Source: Marinobacter nanhaiticus D15-8W (GTDB lineage: Bacteria > Pseudomonadota > Gammaproteobacteria > Pseudomonadales > Oleiphilaceae). From it: DNA of 64,000 nucleotides. The position numbers and the translations under genes were made by a program. The DNA lies in assembly GCF_036511935.1 (NCBI RefSeq), contig NZ_AP028878.1, forward strand, positions 4,836,001 through 4,900,000. The letters run 5' to 3'. Position 1 is the first letter of the stretch; every line of letters begins with the position of its first letter. The notes beneath the pieces are model-generated. The model did no database searches. It had not been told where the DNA came from and saw only the letters and a list, made by a program, of their open reading frames with translations. This document shows positions 9,320-17,598 of this stretch, in pieces.

Positions 9320-10231
9320 TTACTCGATCAACGCGCTCTCCGGCGCGAATGAAGACCGAACTTCCGCCTCGAAAGCTTTTCCGTTCTGCATCGCGAGCTC
9401 ATCAGCCCCCAGCGTCACCAAGCCCTCATCAACCAACAGGGTCAGTTCCCGGTCATCGACCACCCAGACAATTGCTGTCTGATCGCCGGTAGCCAAGGTC
9501 ACAAAGCGACTTTCGAGATCCTGATCCAACGCAATCCTGTTCATCAGCTTCAGTACTGCGCCAAGGTCATACCAGTCGCCGTAGTTCTCGGCTTCCTGCT
9601 GATAGGCCTTCCCGGCGACCAAGGCCTTTAGCAGGTAGGGCTCCTCATCCGCGTCAAAATTCGATGGCGGAATCTCGGAAAAGGCAACCTCACCAAAGTC
9701 GCTCAGCTCGGCAATATCTGCCAGCAGATCATCGTGATAGTTCGGGAACATGCCCGTTTCGACATCGAACCAGTGGATGTTGCCCCTTTCCCTCAGATAG
9801 TCAGCCGCCGTCAACGCCCGGTCCAGCCGGTTGTATTGATCGGGCTCATTGGGCAGCAGCGACCGGGACACCAGATAGCGTTCGAGACTGCCAGGCTCCG
9901 GATACTTCGCTAAAGCCATAATCAAGGCCTTGAGTTCCGAGTCACCCTTCTCGAGAACGGACCAGTCAGCCATGACCTTGGCCTCTTCGATCGCCCGAGG
10001 CCGGTCAGCCAGCGCTTTCTCGCGCAGGCAGGCTTCTACTTCACTAACATGACGCCCCTGGGCGAGGCTCCTACGCCAACCTCCGCATCTACCTTCAGCA
10101 GGCGGGCTATTCGGCAACGAAGCGAACGGATCATTCTCTGACGTGGACTTTTCGGGCAAGGCGTCGGTGCAGGCCAGGAGCGAGCAGGTCATCAAAAGAA
10201 TGATGGATAGACGATGGTGTGGTCTTTTCAA
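9320..10231 (-). CDS. Putative lipoprotein, unknown function
   Basis: The start is a TTG at 10231 with a good ribosome site (AAGGA about 7 bases upstream). The signal peptide ends in the lipobox LLAC, with the cysteine at residue 21. The 303-residue protein is acidic and largely helical, with no family I can name. It stands alone between the DUF695-like gene and a LysR gene on the same strand. Confidence 0.65.
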   Translation of the reverse strand: MKRPHHRLSIILLMTCSLLACTDALPEKSTSENDPFASLPNSPPAEGRCGGWRRSLAQGRHVSEVEACLREKALADRPRAIEEAKVMADWSVLEKGDSELKALIMALAKYPEPGSLERYLVSRSLLPNEPDQYNRLDRALTAADYLRERGNIHWFDVETGMFPNYHDDLLADIAELSDFGEVAFSEIPPSNFDADEEPYLLKALVAGKAYQQEAENYGDWYDLGAVLKLMNRIALDQDLESRFVTLATGDQTAIVWVVDDRELTLLVDEGLVTLGADELAMQNGKAFEAEVRSSFAPESALIE

Positions 10232-10320
10232 GAGAGGTTCCTTTGAGTAACTCGCTTAATACTCAAGATCGGCACGACTTACACCCGGCTTTCGCTTGCC
10301 GCGAAGCGCCAGGTAAAGCA

Positions 10321-10344
10321 GTAAAAATAGATCTGTCCCGGTTT
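10321..10344. repeat. Short dispersed repeat, copy 1
   Basis: The core AAAAATAGATCTGTCCCGG is shared, with two substitutions, by a second copy at 12095-12120. Similar sequences are scattered in several gammaproteobacterial genomes, as far as I recall. Confidence 0.45.
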
Positions 10345-10350
10345 CTCGGA

Positions 10351-11232
10351 TTAACCATCCCAATCGGCGAAGTGCTCCATTAAGTAATCGATTGCCTGTC
10401 GCGCGCGCAAGGGTAGGAATTTACGGTTCTGATAAACGATCCAACTGCTCGCCCCCTTGCTCCAAAAAGGCTCCAGGACAGCAACCAGGCGCCCCCGCTC
10501 AACGGCATCTTTAAAGGTACTTCCAGGCATATAGGCTACACCAAGCCCTCGCTCACAGGCGTCAACAACCACATTGGAGTTGTTGCTGCGCCATCGTCCG
10601 CTGACCTTGAGGCTCTCTTGAACCCCATCAACATTGAAAAGCCAGTAGTCGTTATTGGAGATAATGCAGCTGTGATTTTTCAGTTGCCTCGGATGATTCG
10701 GGGTCCCGTATTGCTTCAGGTACTCTGGACTTGCTACAGCCATCATTGGTCGGCTGACCAACTTACGGGCAACCAAGCTGGAATCCGTCAATTCACCATA
10801 GCGGATGGCGAAATCAATACCGTCTTCGACAAAGTTAGCCATCTGACTGTTGAAATCGACCTCAACGGTCAGTTCGGGATGATCCTTAGCGAAAGTCATC
10901 AATGCTGGGGCGATATGGTGCTCTGCAAACCCACCGGCGGCGCTAACTCTCAACGTTCCATTCAAGCGAAACTGTTGCTGGCTCACCTGCTCGTTGGCCT
11001 GCTGTAAACCGATGATCAACTCTTTGCCATGCTGATAATAAGCGGTGCCATTCTCGGTCAAACTCACCTGTCGGGTGGAGCGCGCCAGTAAAGCACAGCC
11101 CAAACGTTCTTCCAGGCGGGCCACCTGCCGGCTGACATGGCTCGTGCTGCACCCTAATTGCCTGGCCGCCGTAGAAAATCCCCCACTTTCAGCGACAGCT
11201 ATAAATTCGATGATGCCTTCAAAGCTATCCAC
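10351..11232 (-). CDS. LysR family transcriptional regulator
   Basis: This 293-residue protein has an N-terminal helix-turn-helix (FIAVAESGGFSTAARQLGCS, about residues 10-29) and a substrate-binding domain of the CrgA/DsdC-like group (GTLRVSAAGGFAEHHIAPAL). It is divergent from the DJ-1/PfpI gene, with 129 bp between the two starts, and by the usual LysR layout probably regulates that gene. The effector is not known. Confidence 0.9.
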   Translation of the reverse strand: MDSFEGIIEFIAVAESGGFSTAARQLGCSTSHVSRQVARLEERLGCALLARSTRQVSLTENGTAYYQHGKELIIGLQQANEQVSQQQFRLNGTLRVSAAGGFAEHHIAPALMTFAKDHPELTVEVDFNSQMANFVEDGIDFAIRYGELTDSSLVARKLVSRPMMAVASPEYLKQYGTPNHPRQLKNHSCIISNNDYWLFNVDGVQESLKVSGRWRSNNSNVVVDACERGLGVAYMPGSTFKDAVERGRLVAVLEPFWSKGASSWIVYQNRKFLPLRARQAIDYLMEHFADWDG

Positions 11233-11361
11233 CCACGACCTCTCAATTGTTGCTGAACAGCAATAGTGTTTCCCGAAAATAGCGCATTATCACCATTAAA
11301 GAAACGCTCTACAGTAGCTCCATCGTCAATGACGTGAACCAGCGACTACAGAGGAGCGATC

Positions 11362-12036
11362 ATGAAAAAGGTACTTATCCCCGTAACCAACCACGCCACA
11401 CTGGGCGATACCGATCAGGCCAATGGCACCTATTCACCCGAACTGACACATGCCATCCATGTATTTATGGAGCATGGTGTCGATTACGACATCGCCTCTA
11501 TTAAAGGTGGCAAGGCACCGATCTACGGTACAGATATCGAAGACGATGAGATAAACAATCTGATTCTGGGTAATGAAGAGTTCCAGAATCGCATCAAAAA
11601 CACGATTCCAGTGTCGCAACTCAATATCGAGGATTACGACGCCGTCTTTTACCCGGGCGGATTCGGGCTGCTATCAGACTTAGCCACGAATGAGGCGTTC
11701 GCCCAGCTGAGTGCCTCGCATTACGAGAATGGCGGCATTCTGGGTGCGGTATGTCACGGTCCAGCCGGCTTTCTCCCCATTGTATTGAGCTCCGGCGACC
11801 CTTTGCTGGCGACAAAAACAGTGACGGCATTTACACGGGAAGAAGAGATCGATTACGGCACTATTGAGGACATTCCTTTCCTTCTCGAGGAGTCGCTGGC
11901 CCGTAACGCTGCGCAATATAGCAAGGTGAAGCCCTGGCAAGAGTTCGTTATTGAAGATGGTCGGATGATCACCGGCCAAAACCCAACCAGCGCTCAAGCC
12001 GTTGGCAAAGCCATCGTCAAGCAACTTGGCGTTTAA
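11362..12036 (+). CDS. DJ-1/PfpI family protein (class I glutamine amidotransferase-like)
   Basis: The nucleophile elbow GAVCHGP places the catalytic cysteine at residue 131 followed by His132, and YPGGFGLLSDL supplies the loop before it. These match the Hsp31/PfpI branch, whose members act as glyoxalase III or deglycase, or have no known activity. The 224-residue length fits. The ribosome site GAGGAG lies just before the ATG. A divergent LysR gene upstream suggests inducible expression. Confidence 0.88.
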   Translation: MKKVLIPVTNHATLGDTDQANGTYSPELTHAIHVFMEHGVDYDIASIKGGKAPIYGTDIEDDEINNLILGNEEFQNRIKNTIPVSQLNIEDYDAVFYPGGFGLLSDLATNEAFAQLSASHYENGGILGAVCHGPAGFLPIVLSSGDPLLATKTVTAFTREEEIDYGTIEDIPFLLEESLARNAAQYSKVKPWQEFVIEDGRMITGQNPTSAQAVGKAIVKQLGV

Positions 12037-12044
12037 GCACTGCG

Positions 12045-12073
12045 GCTCCGGCCCATTGTGGGTCGGAGCTTTG
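12045..12073 (+). terminator. Rho-independent terminator of the DJ-1/PfpI gene
   Basis: A 10-bp stem with one G-T pair (GCTCCGGCCC / GGGTCGGAGC) and a 5-nt loop is followed by TTTG. It begins 9 bases after the stop codon. Confidence 0.75.
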
Positions 12074-12362
12074 TATTGCGGAGGGGTAGACAGCGTTAAA
12101 AATAAATCCGTCCCGGTTTTTGGTAAATACACCAAAACACAGCTGTCTGAATGGATAGCAGGGCATTTTCTGACCATTCGCGGATCCAGCTAGGTGCGAA
12201 AAGCACATACCACAGTAGCAGGCCGATCAGCCCTACTATCTTTATTGTACTAACTACTATATCCATTATTTAAACACATAACGGCCGCAGCAACCGCGGA
12301 TTTGTAGTGGAGCCGCAAACGGAACGAAAACGCCGTCGGACTGACTGCGATTGTTAGAGCTT
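12074..12362. other. Intergenic stretch with a second short repeat
   Basis: The genes on both sides converge here. The stretch holds the second copy of the GTCCCGG repeat at 12095-12120 and otherwise nothing I recognise. Confidence 0.4.
12095..12120. repeat. Short dispersed repeat, copy 2
   Basis: The core AAAAATAAATCCGTCCCGG matches copy 1 at 10321-10344 except at two positions. Both copies lie outside genes. Confidence 0.45.
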
Positions 12363-12812
12363 TCAACCACCAAAGCCAATTAGAACTCCGCCGCCAGACA
12401 TTGTATTATTCGCAAAATTAGACCCACCAACTTTCAGGCTTGACTCATCTCCATATAGGTTTAGCCCAATGGGCCTGAGATCCATCTGGGTCACCACGCC
12501 TTTTTCTGGCGATTCCTGTCGCACCACAAGCACTATCTTGTTTTCTATTGTGATTTCTATACTTCCGTGCTTTTCAAGCAGCTCCACTGCAGGGTGCTTT
12601 GATACTGAAGCTTCGACTATGGAAACAAATTCCTTGGTTTCTGGATTCCTTATAGCTTGAAGCCAGATTTGTGGCTTTTCTCCACTGCCAATAACCAACG
12701 GCAATTCATCTCCAACTGCGACAATATGGCCGCCGCCTTTCATTGTGTTACTACAAATCACAAGGCTCTCATAGGGGACATAGCTTTTTGGCAAATTTTC
12801 TCGCGTAATCAT
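12363..12812 (-). CDS. Hypothetical protein, last gene of a three-gene orphan cluster
   Basis: I do not recognise a family. The 149-residue protein has no signal peptide or membrane segment and looks beta-rich. A short motif occurs near both ends: NTMKGGGHIV at about residues 23-32 and NTMSGGGVLI close to the C-terminus. It overlaps the upstream gene by four bases (ATGA), so the two are very likely translated together. The composition is poorer in GC than the core genes. Confidence 0.6.
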   Translation of the reverse strand: MITRENLPKSYVPYESLVICSNTMKGGGHIVAVGDELPLVIGSGEKPQIWLQAIRNPETKEFVSIVEASVSKHPAVELLEKHGSIEITIENKIVLVVRQESPEKGVVTQMDLRPIGLNLYGDESSLKVGGSNFANNTMSGGGVLIGFGG

Positions 12813-13219
12813 TTTTCTCCCTCCTTCATCATTTGACGCATTTTGGGGGAGTTATCGAAATGGTCTTTGAGCTTTCTCATTAACTTTTTTCTATCATCGG
12901 GCAAACAGAGCCCAATAACGTATAAGATGATTGAAATGGCGATACCAACACCAAGGCCTATCCACTCTCCTTTATAGATTACTACCGATGGATTTGTTTG
13001 CTGGGATATATATTTACCGAGCAGAGTCAGCCCTATACCAATGGAGGTTAACAGAATCGAGTTCGCCCAATTGAAAGTGACAGGCTTTCCATTCTTTAGA
13101 TGTTCATAGTCTCGACCGGTGAGATGGTAATCTTCCTGCCACGTCCCGATACTCATACCTGAAATCAACCCGCTGACAATCACGGGCTGATGTATTTCTT
13201 CATTGATTCTATCGTTCAT
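12809..13219 (-). CDS. Small two-helix membrane protein, unknown function
   Basis: This 136-residue protein has a soluble N-terminus (about 50 residues), then two membrane segments near 54-69 (ILLTSIGIGLTLLGKY) and 86-105 (WIGLGVGIAISIILYVIGLC), and a basic C-terminal tail rich in lysine and methionine. No family is recognised. It overlaps the downstream gene through ATGA. The layout of two helices with long cytosolic ends is seen in some phage-defence effectors, but nothing here proves such a role. Confidence 0.6.
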   Translation of the reverse strand: MNDRINEEIHQPVIVSGLISGMSIGTWQEDYHLTGRDYEHLKNGKPVTFNWANSILLTSIGIGLTLLGKYISQQTNPSVVIYKGEWIGLGVGIAISIILYVIGLCLPDDRKKLMRKLKDHFDNSPKMRQMMKEGEK

Positions 13220-13304
13220 GCATCAAATCCGTGATTGAGCTCTTACACTTTCGTTTAGGGGCGTCCGGTGGAGGCCTCCGGCCGGAACGAACTACAACAA
13301 CTGG

Positions 13305-13892
13305 TTATGGTTCATCCGATCCCACTAGGCCTTCTACCATATTGTCATGCTGGATATCTTTTACCTGCATACCGAAAAAAGCGGCCAGGGGCGCGACGAC
13401 GATCAAAAGAGCCAAAGCCTGTGTGCCTTCCAGAAATCCCATCAAAATAATCGAGGTAAGAGCAATCGCAGCCATGGCATAGGCAAGCGCTTTCATAAGA
13501 ACCTTGTTGGCCTTCCGAACCCATTCTTTCTCAAAGATACCGTTATATCTGAATCGCCCATCTACGTGAGTTACCACTCCTGGCGTTTTTCTTAGTGCAT
13601 ACACAATCTTGGAACTCCTACTATCACCACAGATTGCTTCAATATCTTCAAAGTTCATCCTCAATCTGTGTAGCAGATAAAACAGCTCCCCAGCAGAGTG
13701 CTTCTTATTCTGCGCAATTGACTCATCCAGCTGAGCCAAAAGATCGGCCCTAGCTTTCTTGCTCTGAGACATTTTGAACTGATAGACAGCTACAGCTCCC
13801 ATAATGGAAGCGATACCTGCTAATACATTGAAGATATTAAAGCTTTCCAAATCCACTCCTTTAGACCATAACAGTTGTATATGAGCCCCCAA
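13305..13892 (-). CDS. Membrane protein with internal soluble domain, unknown function
   Basis: The start is uncertain: TTG at 13892 is the first usable codon, and the open frame continues a further 16 codons upstream to a TAG without a standard start, so the 5' end may have been lost. There is one membrane segment near residues 19-40, a soluble domain of about 90 residues (GELFYLLHRLRMNFEDIEAI), and two more membrane segments near 140-180. No family is recognised. It lies 85 bp upstream of the two-helix gene on the same strand. Confidence 0.55.
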   Translation of the reverse strand: MGAHIQLLWSKGVDLESFNIFNVLAGIASIMGAVAVYQFKMSQSKKARADLLAQLDESIAQNKKHSAGELFYLLHRLRMNFEDIEAICGDSRSSKIVYALRKTPGVVTHVDGRFRYNGIFEKEWVRKANKVLMKALAYAMAAIALTSIILMGFLEGTQALALLIVVAPLAAFFGMQVKDIQHDNMVEGLVGSDEP

Positions 13893-14059
13893 GACCGATA
13901 CCCCGGCGACCGATATCTCATTCCCAAATTTAGCTTCAAACTAGCCCCAGAGCCTCAGCACGTCAACGTTTGCGACATAAAGAACGCAGCGCCACGAAAA
14001 GGCCATGCAGCACCCCACACAGCCTTCCTTCTTCACAACAATGTCACTAGTTCCAGCAC

Positions 14060-14656
14060 CTACCCCTCGGCCGTCCCCACAACCTCAGCCGTAGCCACCA
14101 ACTCATCCACCAAAACCTCCAGCCGCTGCTGCCAGCTCTCTTCTTTAAATGCCCCGCTCTCATCAAATGCGTTATTCGCCTGAGGCACCGCCAGCTGCGT
14201 CGGAATCACATGCACCCCAATATTCCCGAGCATCATCCTTAGTGGCACCAGTCCACGCATGCCGCCAAAGCCACCCGGCGATGCCGCCAGCAGCCCAGCC
14301 ACTTTGCCTTTGAACGCCACGAGGCCAGGTTCGTCCTGGGTTTCCGGTCGACTGATCCAGTGGAGCGCGTTAATCAGCAACGGACTGATGGTGCTGTTGT
14401 ATTCCGGGGAGGCCAGGCAGAAGCCGTGGTGGGTGCGGAATTGTTGCTTCAGTTTTTTGGCCGCTTCGGGCAGGCCTTTTTCCTTTTCGAGGTCGCCGTT
14501 GTAGAGGGGCATATCGTAGTCGGCGAGGTTGATGAGGGTAACGGTGACGTCGCCACGTTGCTCGGCGGTGTGGGCGGCGCGCTCCGCCAATTGGGCGTTA
14601 AAGGACCCGGTGCGGGTGCTTCCGGCGATAAAGAGAATTCTGAGAGAACCAGACAT
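14060..14656 (-). CDS. NADPH-dependent FMN reductase
   Basis: This 198-residue flavodoxin-like enzyme shows the FMN phosphate-binding loop AGSTRTGSFN at residues 11-20, the SPEYNSTISP loop typical of NAD(P)H:quinone or chromate reductases (ChrR/YieF type) near residue 83, and SPGGFGGMRG near 130. Such enzymes are cytosolic and reduce quinones, azo dyes or metals by two electrons. A ribosome site (GGAGGTAAC) precedes the ATG. Confidence 0.9.
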   Translation of the reverse strand: MSGSLRILFIAGSTRTGSFNAQLAERAAHTAEQRGDVTVTLINLADYDMPLYNGDLEKEKGLPEAAKKLKQQFRTHHGFCLASPEYNSTISPLLINALHWISRPETQDEPGLVAFKGKVAGLLAASPGGFGGMRGLVPLRMMLGNIGVHVIPTQLAVPQANNAFDESGAFKEESWQQRLEVLVDELVATAEVVGTAEG

Positions 14657-14905
14657 GATGTTACCTCCTGCGTGTGTAAGCCCTTACTTGAGCAGTGAAA
14701 TCGGGTTTATTGGCACTGTCTATGATTACGATAGAGTTGCAAGAACGACCACCGGGATGTGACTTTAAATGGCTAATTTATATACTAAGAGGTGCATTTT
14801 TGATCCAGGTGACTAACACTGACTAACGATTAAGGATTGCACTTTATGGTGAAAGTGCATGGTGACTAGACTGGTTGAGTGATTCTAGAGTTCAGGGAGA
14901 GCACT

Positions 14906-16234
14906 ATGGCTTATCAGGACACCCGTTCCCGGGACGAGGCCGCAGAAACACCCCTCTCGGGTTCACGACAGGGCAATGCCCTTTCCATTCCTCTTGCCCA
15001 GTATGAGACCCGCCGTTCGCCCTACATCTGGGAACGCAAGTTACTGCAGAAACTGTTAAAGCTTGCCGGCGGCCCACCTGTGCAGTTTGAACTCTGGGAT
15101 GACACGCTGATCCGGCTCGATGGGACGTCGCCCCGATTCACTCTGGGTCTGACCGATCCGAAAGCCCTCTACCAACTCCTTGGCAATCCCAACCTCGCCT
15201 TCGGCGATCTCTACAGTACGGGTCGCCTTCAAGTCGAGGGAGACCTGGCCGAACTCCTCACCCTGCTCTACCGCTCACTTAACCGCGCCCGTAAGGAATG
15301 GCCCTACTGGCTGGAGAAAGTCTGGGCCAATCACGCGCCCCGGTCCACTGGCGTCAGCGAAGCCCGGCAGAACATCAACCACCACTACGACCTGGGCAAC
15401 GCCTTTTACCGCCTCTGGCTGGATAAGGCGCAGATGCAATACACCTGTGCCTACTACGAGAGCGAGGACCTGACCCTCGAACAGGCCCAGCTCGCCAAGC
15501 TTGAACACGTGTGCCGCAAGCTGCAACTTAAGCCCGGCCAGACCGTGGTGGAAGCCGGCTGCGGCTGGGGTGGTCTGGCCCGCTACATGGCGAAGAACTA
15601 CGGGGTGAAGGTACACGCCTACAACATTTCCAGGGAACAGCTGGCCTACGCCCGGGAAGAGGCCAAGCGCCAGGAACTGGATCACCTGATCGACTATATC
15701 GAGGACGACTACCGCAACATCAGCGGCCAGTATGATGCCTTCGTATCCGTGGGTATGCTGGAACACGTGGGCAAGAGCCATTACGGCGATATGAGCGGGG
15801 TAATCCAGCGCTCCCTCAAACCGGAGGGTTTGGCGCTGCTACACAGTATCGGTCGCAACCGGCCCATGAAGATGAATGCCTGGATCGAGAAACGTATCTT
15901 CCCAGGCGCCTATCCCCCGAGCATCGGCGAGTTCATGGGGCTATGCGAGGATGGCGGTTTCTCGGTGCTGGATGTGGAGAACCTGCGCCTGCACTACGCG
16001 CGCACCCTGGAGCATTGGAAGGAACGGTTCGAGGCCCATGCGGACGAAGTGACGACAATGTACGACGAGCACTTCACGCGCGCCTGGCGCATGTACCTGG
16101 CCGGCTCGATCGCTGCGTTCAAGGCCAGCTCCCTGCAGCTGTTCCAGGTAGTGCTGACCCACGGCGAGAACAACCAGGTGCCGCGCAACCGCAAGCACCT
16201 GTATGAAACACCGGCTGCACCGGAGTCCGTCTGA
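14906..16234 (+). CDS. cfa: Cyclopropane-fatty-acyl-phospholipid synthase family methyltransferase
   Basis: The enzyme transfers a methylene group from S-adenosylmethionine to unsaturated acyl chains of membrane phospholipids. The SAM-binding motif VVEAGCGWGGLARY lies near residue 214, and the family block HHYDLGNAFYRLWLD precedes it near 160. Starting at 14906 gives 442 residues and has a strong AGGGAG site; the ATG at 14879 lacks one. The last codon is two bases from the start of the next gene, so the flavoprotein is co-translated. The partner makes modification beyond simple cyclopropanation possible. Confidence 0.88.
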   Translation: MAYQDTRSRDEAAETPLSGSRQGNALSIPLAQYETRRSPYIWERKLLQKLLKLAGGPPVQFELWDDTLIRLDGTSPRFTLGLTDPKALYQLLGNPNLAFGDLYSTGRLQVEGDLAELLTLLYRSLNRARKEWPYWLEKVWANHAPRSTGVSEARQNINHHYDLGNAFYRLWLDKAQMQYTCAYYESEDLTLEQAQLAKLEHVCRKLQLKPGQTVVEAGCGWGGLARYMAKNYGVKVHAYNISREQLAYAREEAKRQELDHLIDYIEDDYRNISGQYDAFVSVGMLEHVGKSHYGDMSGVIQRSLKPEGLALLHSIGRNRPMKMNAWIEKRIFPGAYPPSIGEFMGLCEDGGFSVLDVENLRLHYARTLEHWKERFEAHADEVTTMYDEHFTRAWRMYLAGSIAAFKASSLQLFQVVLTHGENNQVPRNRKHLYETPAAPESV

Positions 16235-16236
16235 TC

Positions 16237-17364
16237 ATGGAACATTATGACGTCATTATCGTCGGCGGCGGCCCGGCCGGCTCCACCCTGGCCTGGGCCC
16301 TGCGTAACAACGGCAAGCAGGTCCTGCTGATCGACAAGGCCGACTTCCCGCGGGACAAGACCTGTGCCGGCTGGGTGACTCCGGCGGTTATCGATAGCCT
16401 CGGGATCGATCTGGAGGACTACCGCCAGTCCCGCGTGTTGCAACCGATCACCGAATTCCGTATCGGCATGATGGGCCAGCCGCCGGTGGACAATGATCAT
16501 GGCGACGAGCCGGTGAGCTACGGTATCCGACGGTGCGAGTTCGACACCTACCTGCTGGACCGCGTGACGGCCGACAAACAGATGAAGACGGCGGTGAAGT
16601 CCATCGTCCGCGAGGAAGGCAACTGGATTATCAATGACCGCTGGCAGGCGCCCCTGCTGGTTGGCGCCGGCGGTCATTTCTGCCCGGTGGCCCGGGAATT
16701 GGGCGACGGGCCCGGCAAGCATGAAACCGTCGTCGCCGCCAAGGAAGTGGAATTCGAGATGACACCAGAGCAGGAGAAAGTCTGCGCCGCGCGGGGAGAG
16801 CAGCCGGAGCTCTGGTTCTGCAAGGACCTGAAAGGCTATGCGTGGGTCTTCCGCAAGGGGAACTTCCTCAATATTGGCCTGGGACGGGAAGACAACCACA
16901 AGCTGACCGAGCACCTGGAAGCTTTCGTCAATGAAATGAAGGCCCAGGGCCGCATCCCGTCCGACCTGCCCAGCCGCTTCAAGGGCCACGCCTACCTGCT
17001 CTATGCCCACGCCGAACGCCCGCTGGTGGATGACGGTATCCTGCTGATCGGCGACGCCGCGGGGCTGGCCTATACCCAGAGTGGCGAGGGCATTCGCCCG
17101 GCCATCGAATCCGCCCTGATGGCCGCCGAAACCATCCGCCGCGCTCCGGATATGAGTGCCCAGAGCCTCCAGCGCTATGGCGATGCCATCGCCGACCGCT
17201 TTGGTCGCCGTGCCATGCCGGATAATGGTGGCTGGCAGTTACCGGGGTGGGTAAAGACCTCCGTCGCCAGTGGGCTAATGCGGTCCCATTGGTTTACGCG
17301 GAAGGTGGTGACTGAGAAGTGGTTCCTGCATCAGGATGTGCCGGTTTTTAAGGCGGCGGTTTAG
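16237..17364 (+). CDS. FAD-dependent oxidoreductase, geranylgeranyl-reductase-like
   Basis: This 375-residue protein has an N-terminal FAD-binding motif (DVIIVGGGPAGST, residues 5-17), the segment KTCAGWVTPAVIDSLG where geranylgeranyl reductase-like enzymes have a conserved cysteine, and a second FAD motif LLIGDAAGLAYTQSGEGI near 270. Members reduce double bonds of isoprenoid or lipid chains. It is tightly coupled to the cyclopropane synthase gene, so it probably acts on the same phospholipid acyl chains; that link is inferred from position only. Confidence 0.82.
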   Translation: MEHYDVIIVGGGPAGSTLAWALRNNGKQVLLIDKADFPRDKTCAGWVTPAVIDSLGIDLEDYRQSRVLQPITEFRIGMMGQPPVDNDHGDEPVSYGIRRCEFDTYLLDRVTADKQMKTAVKSIVREEGNWIINDRWQAPLLVGAGGHFCPVARELGDGPGKHETVVAAKEVEFEMTPEQEKVCAARGEQPELWFCKDLKGYAWVFRKGNFLNIGLGREDNHKLTEHLEAFVNEMKAQGRIPSDLPSRFKGHAYLLYAHAERPLVDDGILLIGDAAGLAYTQSGEGIRPAIESALMAAETIRRAPDMSAQSLQRYGDAIADRFGRRAMPDNGGWQLPGWVKTSVASGLMRSHWFTRKVVTEKWFLHQDVPVFKAAV

Positions 17365-17386
17365 CAATAGCTTTGGAATTGCCGCC

Positions 17387-17540
17387 TCCCCCTCTCCCCT
17401 CTCCCGCAAGGGGCGAGGGGAGCTTATGGACCGAACTCGAGTTAATCTCCTCCCTCGCGAAAGGGTCTGGAAAGAGAGCTTAGGTCGAGAACTCAAGTTA
17501 ATCCCCTCTCCCCTTGCGGGAGAGGGTTAGGGAGAGGGGT
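17387..17540. repeat. Palindromic intergenic repeat of CTCTCCC type
   Basis: Two long arms, CCCCTCTCCC...GGGGCGAGGGG at the left and its near complement at the right (17503-17539), face each other, each itself a hairpin around CCCGCAAGGGG or CCCCTTGCGGGAG. The same hairpin units occur inside the miniature elements at 32.5, 44.5 and 60.7 kb, but the GAGGGTGTTGC ends are absent here. Confidence 0.7.
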
Positions 17541-17550
17541 AAATAATAAA

Positions 17551-17568
17551 GAGGCCCCGCGGGGCCTC
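17551..17568. terminator. Bidirectional terminator hairpin
   Basis: The perfect 8-bp stem GAGGCCCC / GGGGCCTC is flanked by A-rich sequence on the left and TTCTCC on the right. It lies between convergent genes and could stop transcription from both. Confidence 0.7.
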
Positions 17569-17598
17569 TTCTCCTTTCAGGCTATAGCAGCCACCCAA

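Noticed and set aside
15275..17010. Long minus-strand ORFs opposite cfa and the flavoprotein gene
   Set aside because: They lie antisense to two genes with strong motifs, and their sequences are low-complexity reflections of those genes.
17387..17540. CRISPR-like array
   Set aside because: The repeats are palindromic arms of one hairpin unit and not regular direct repeats with unique spacers.
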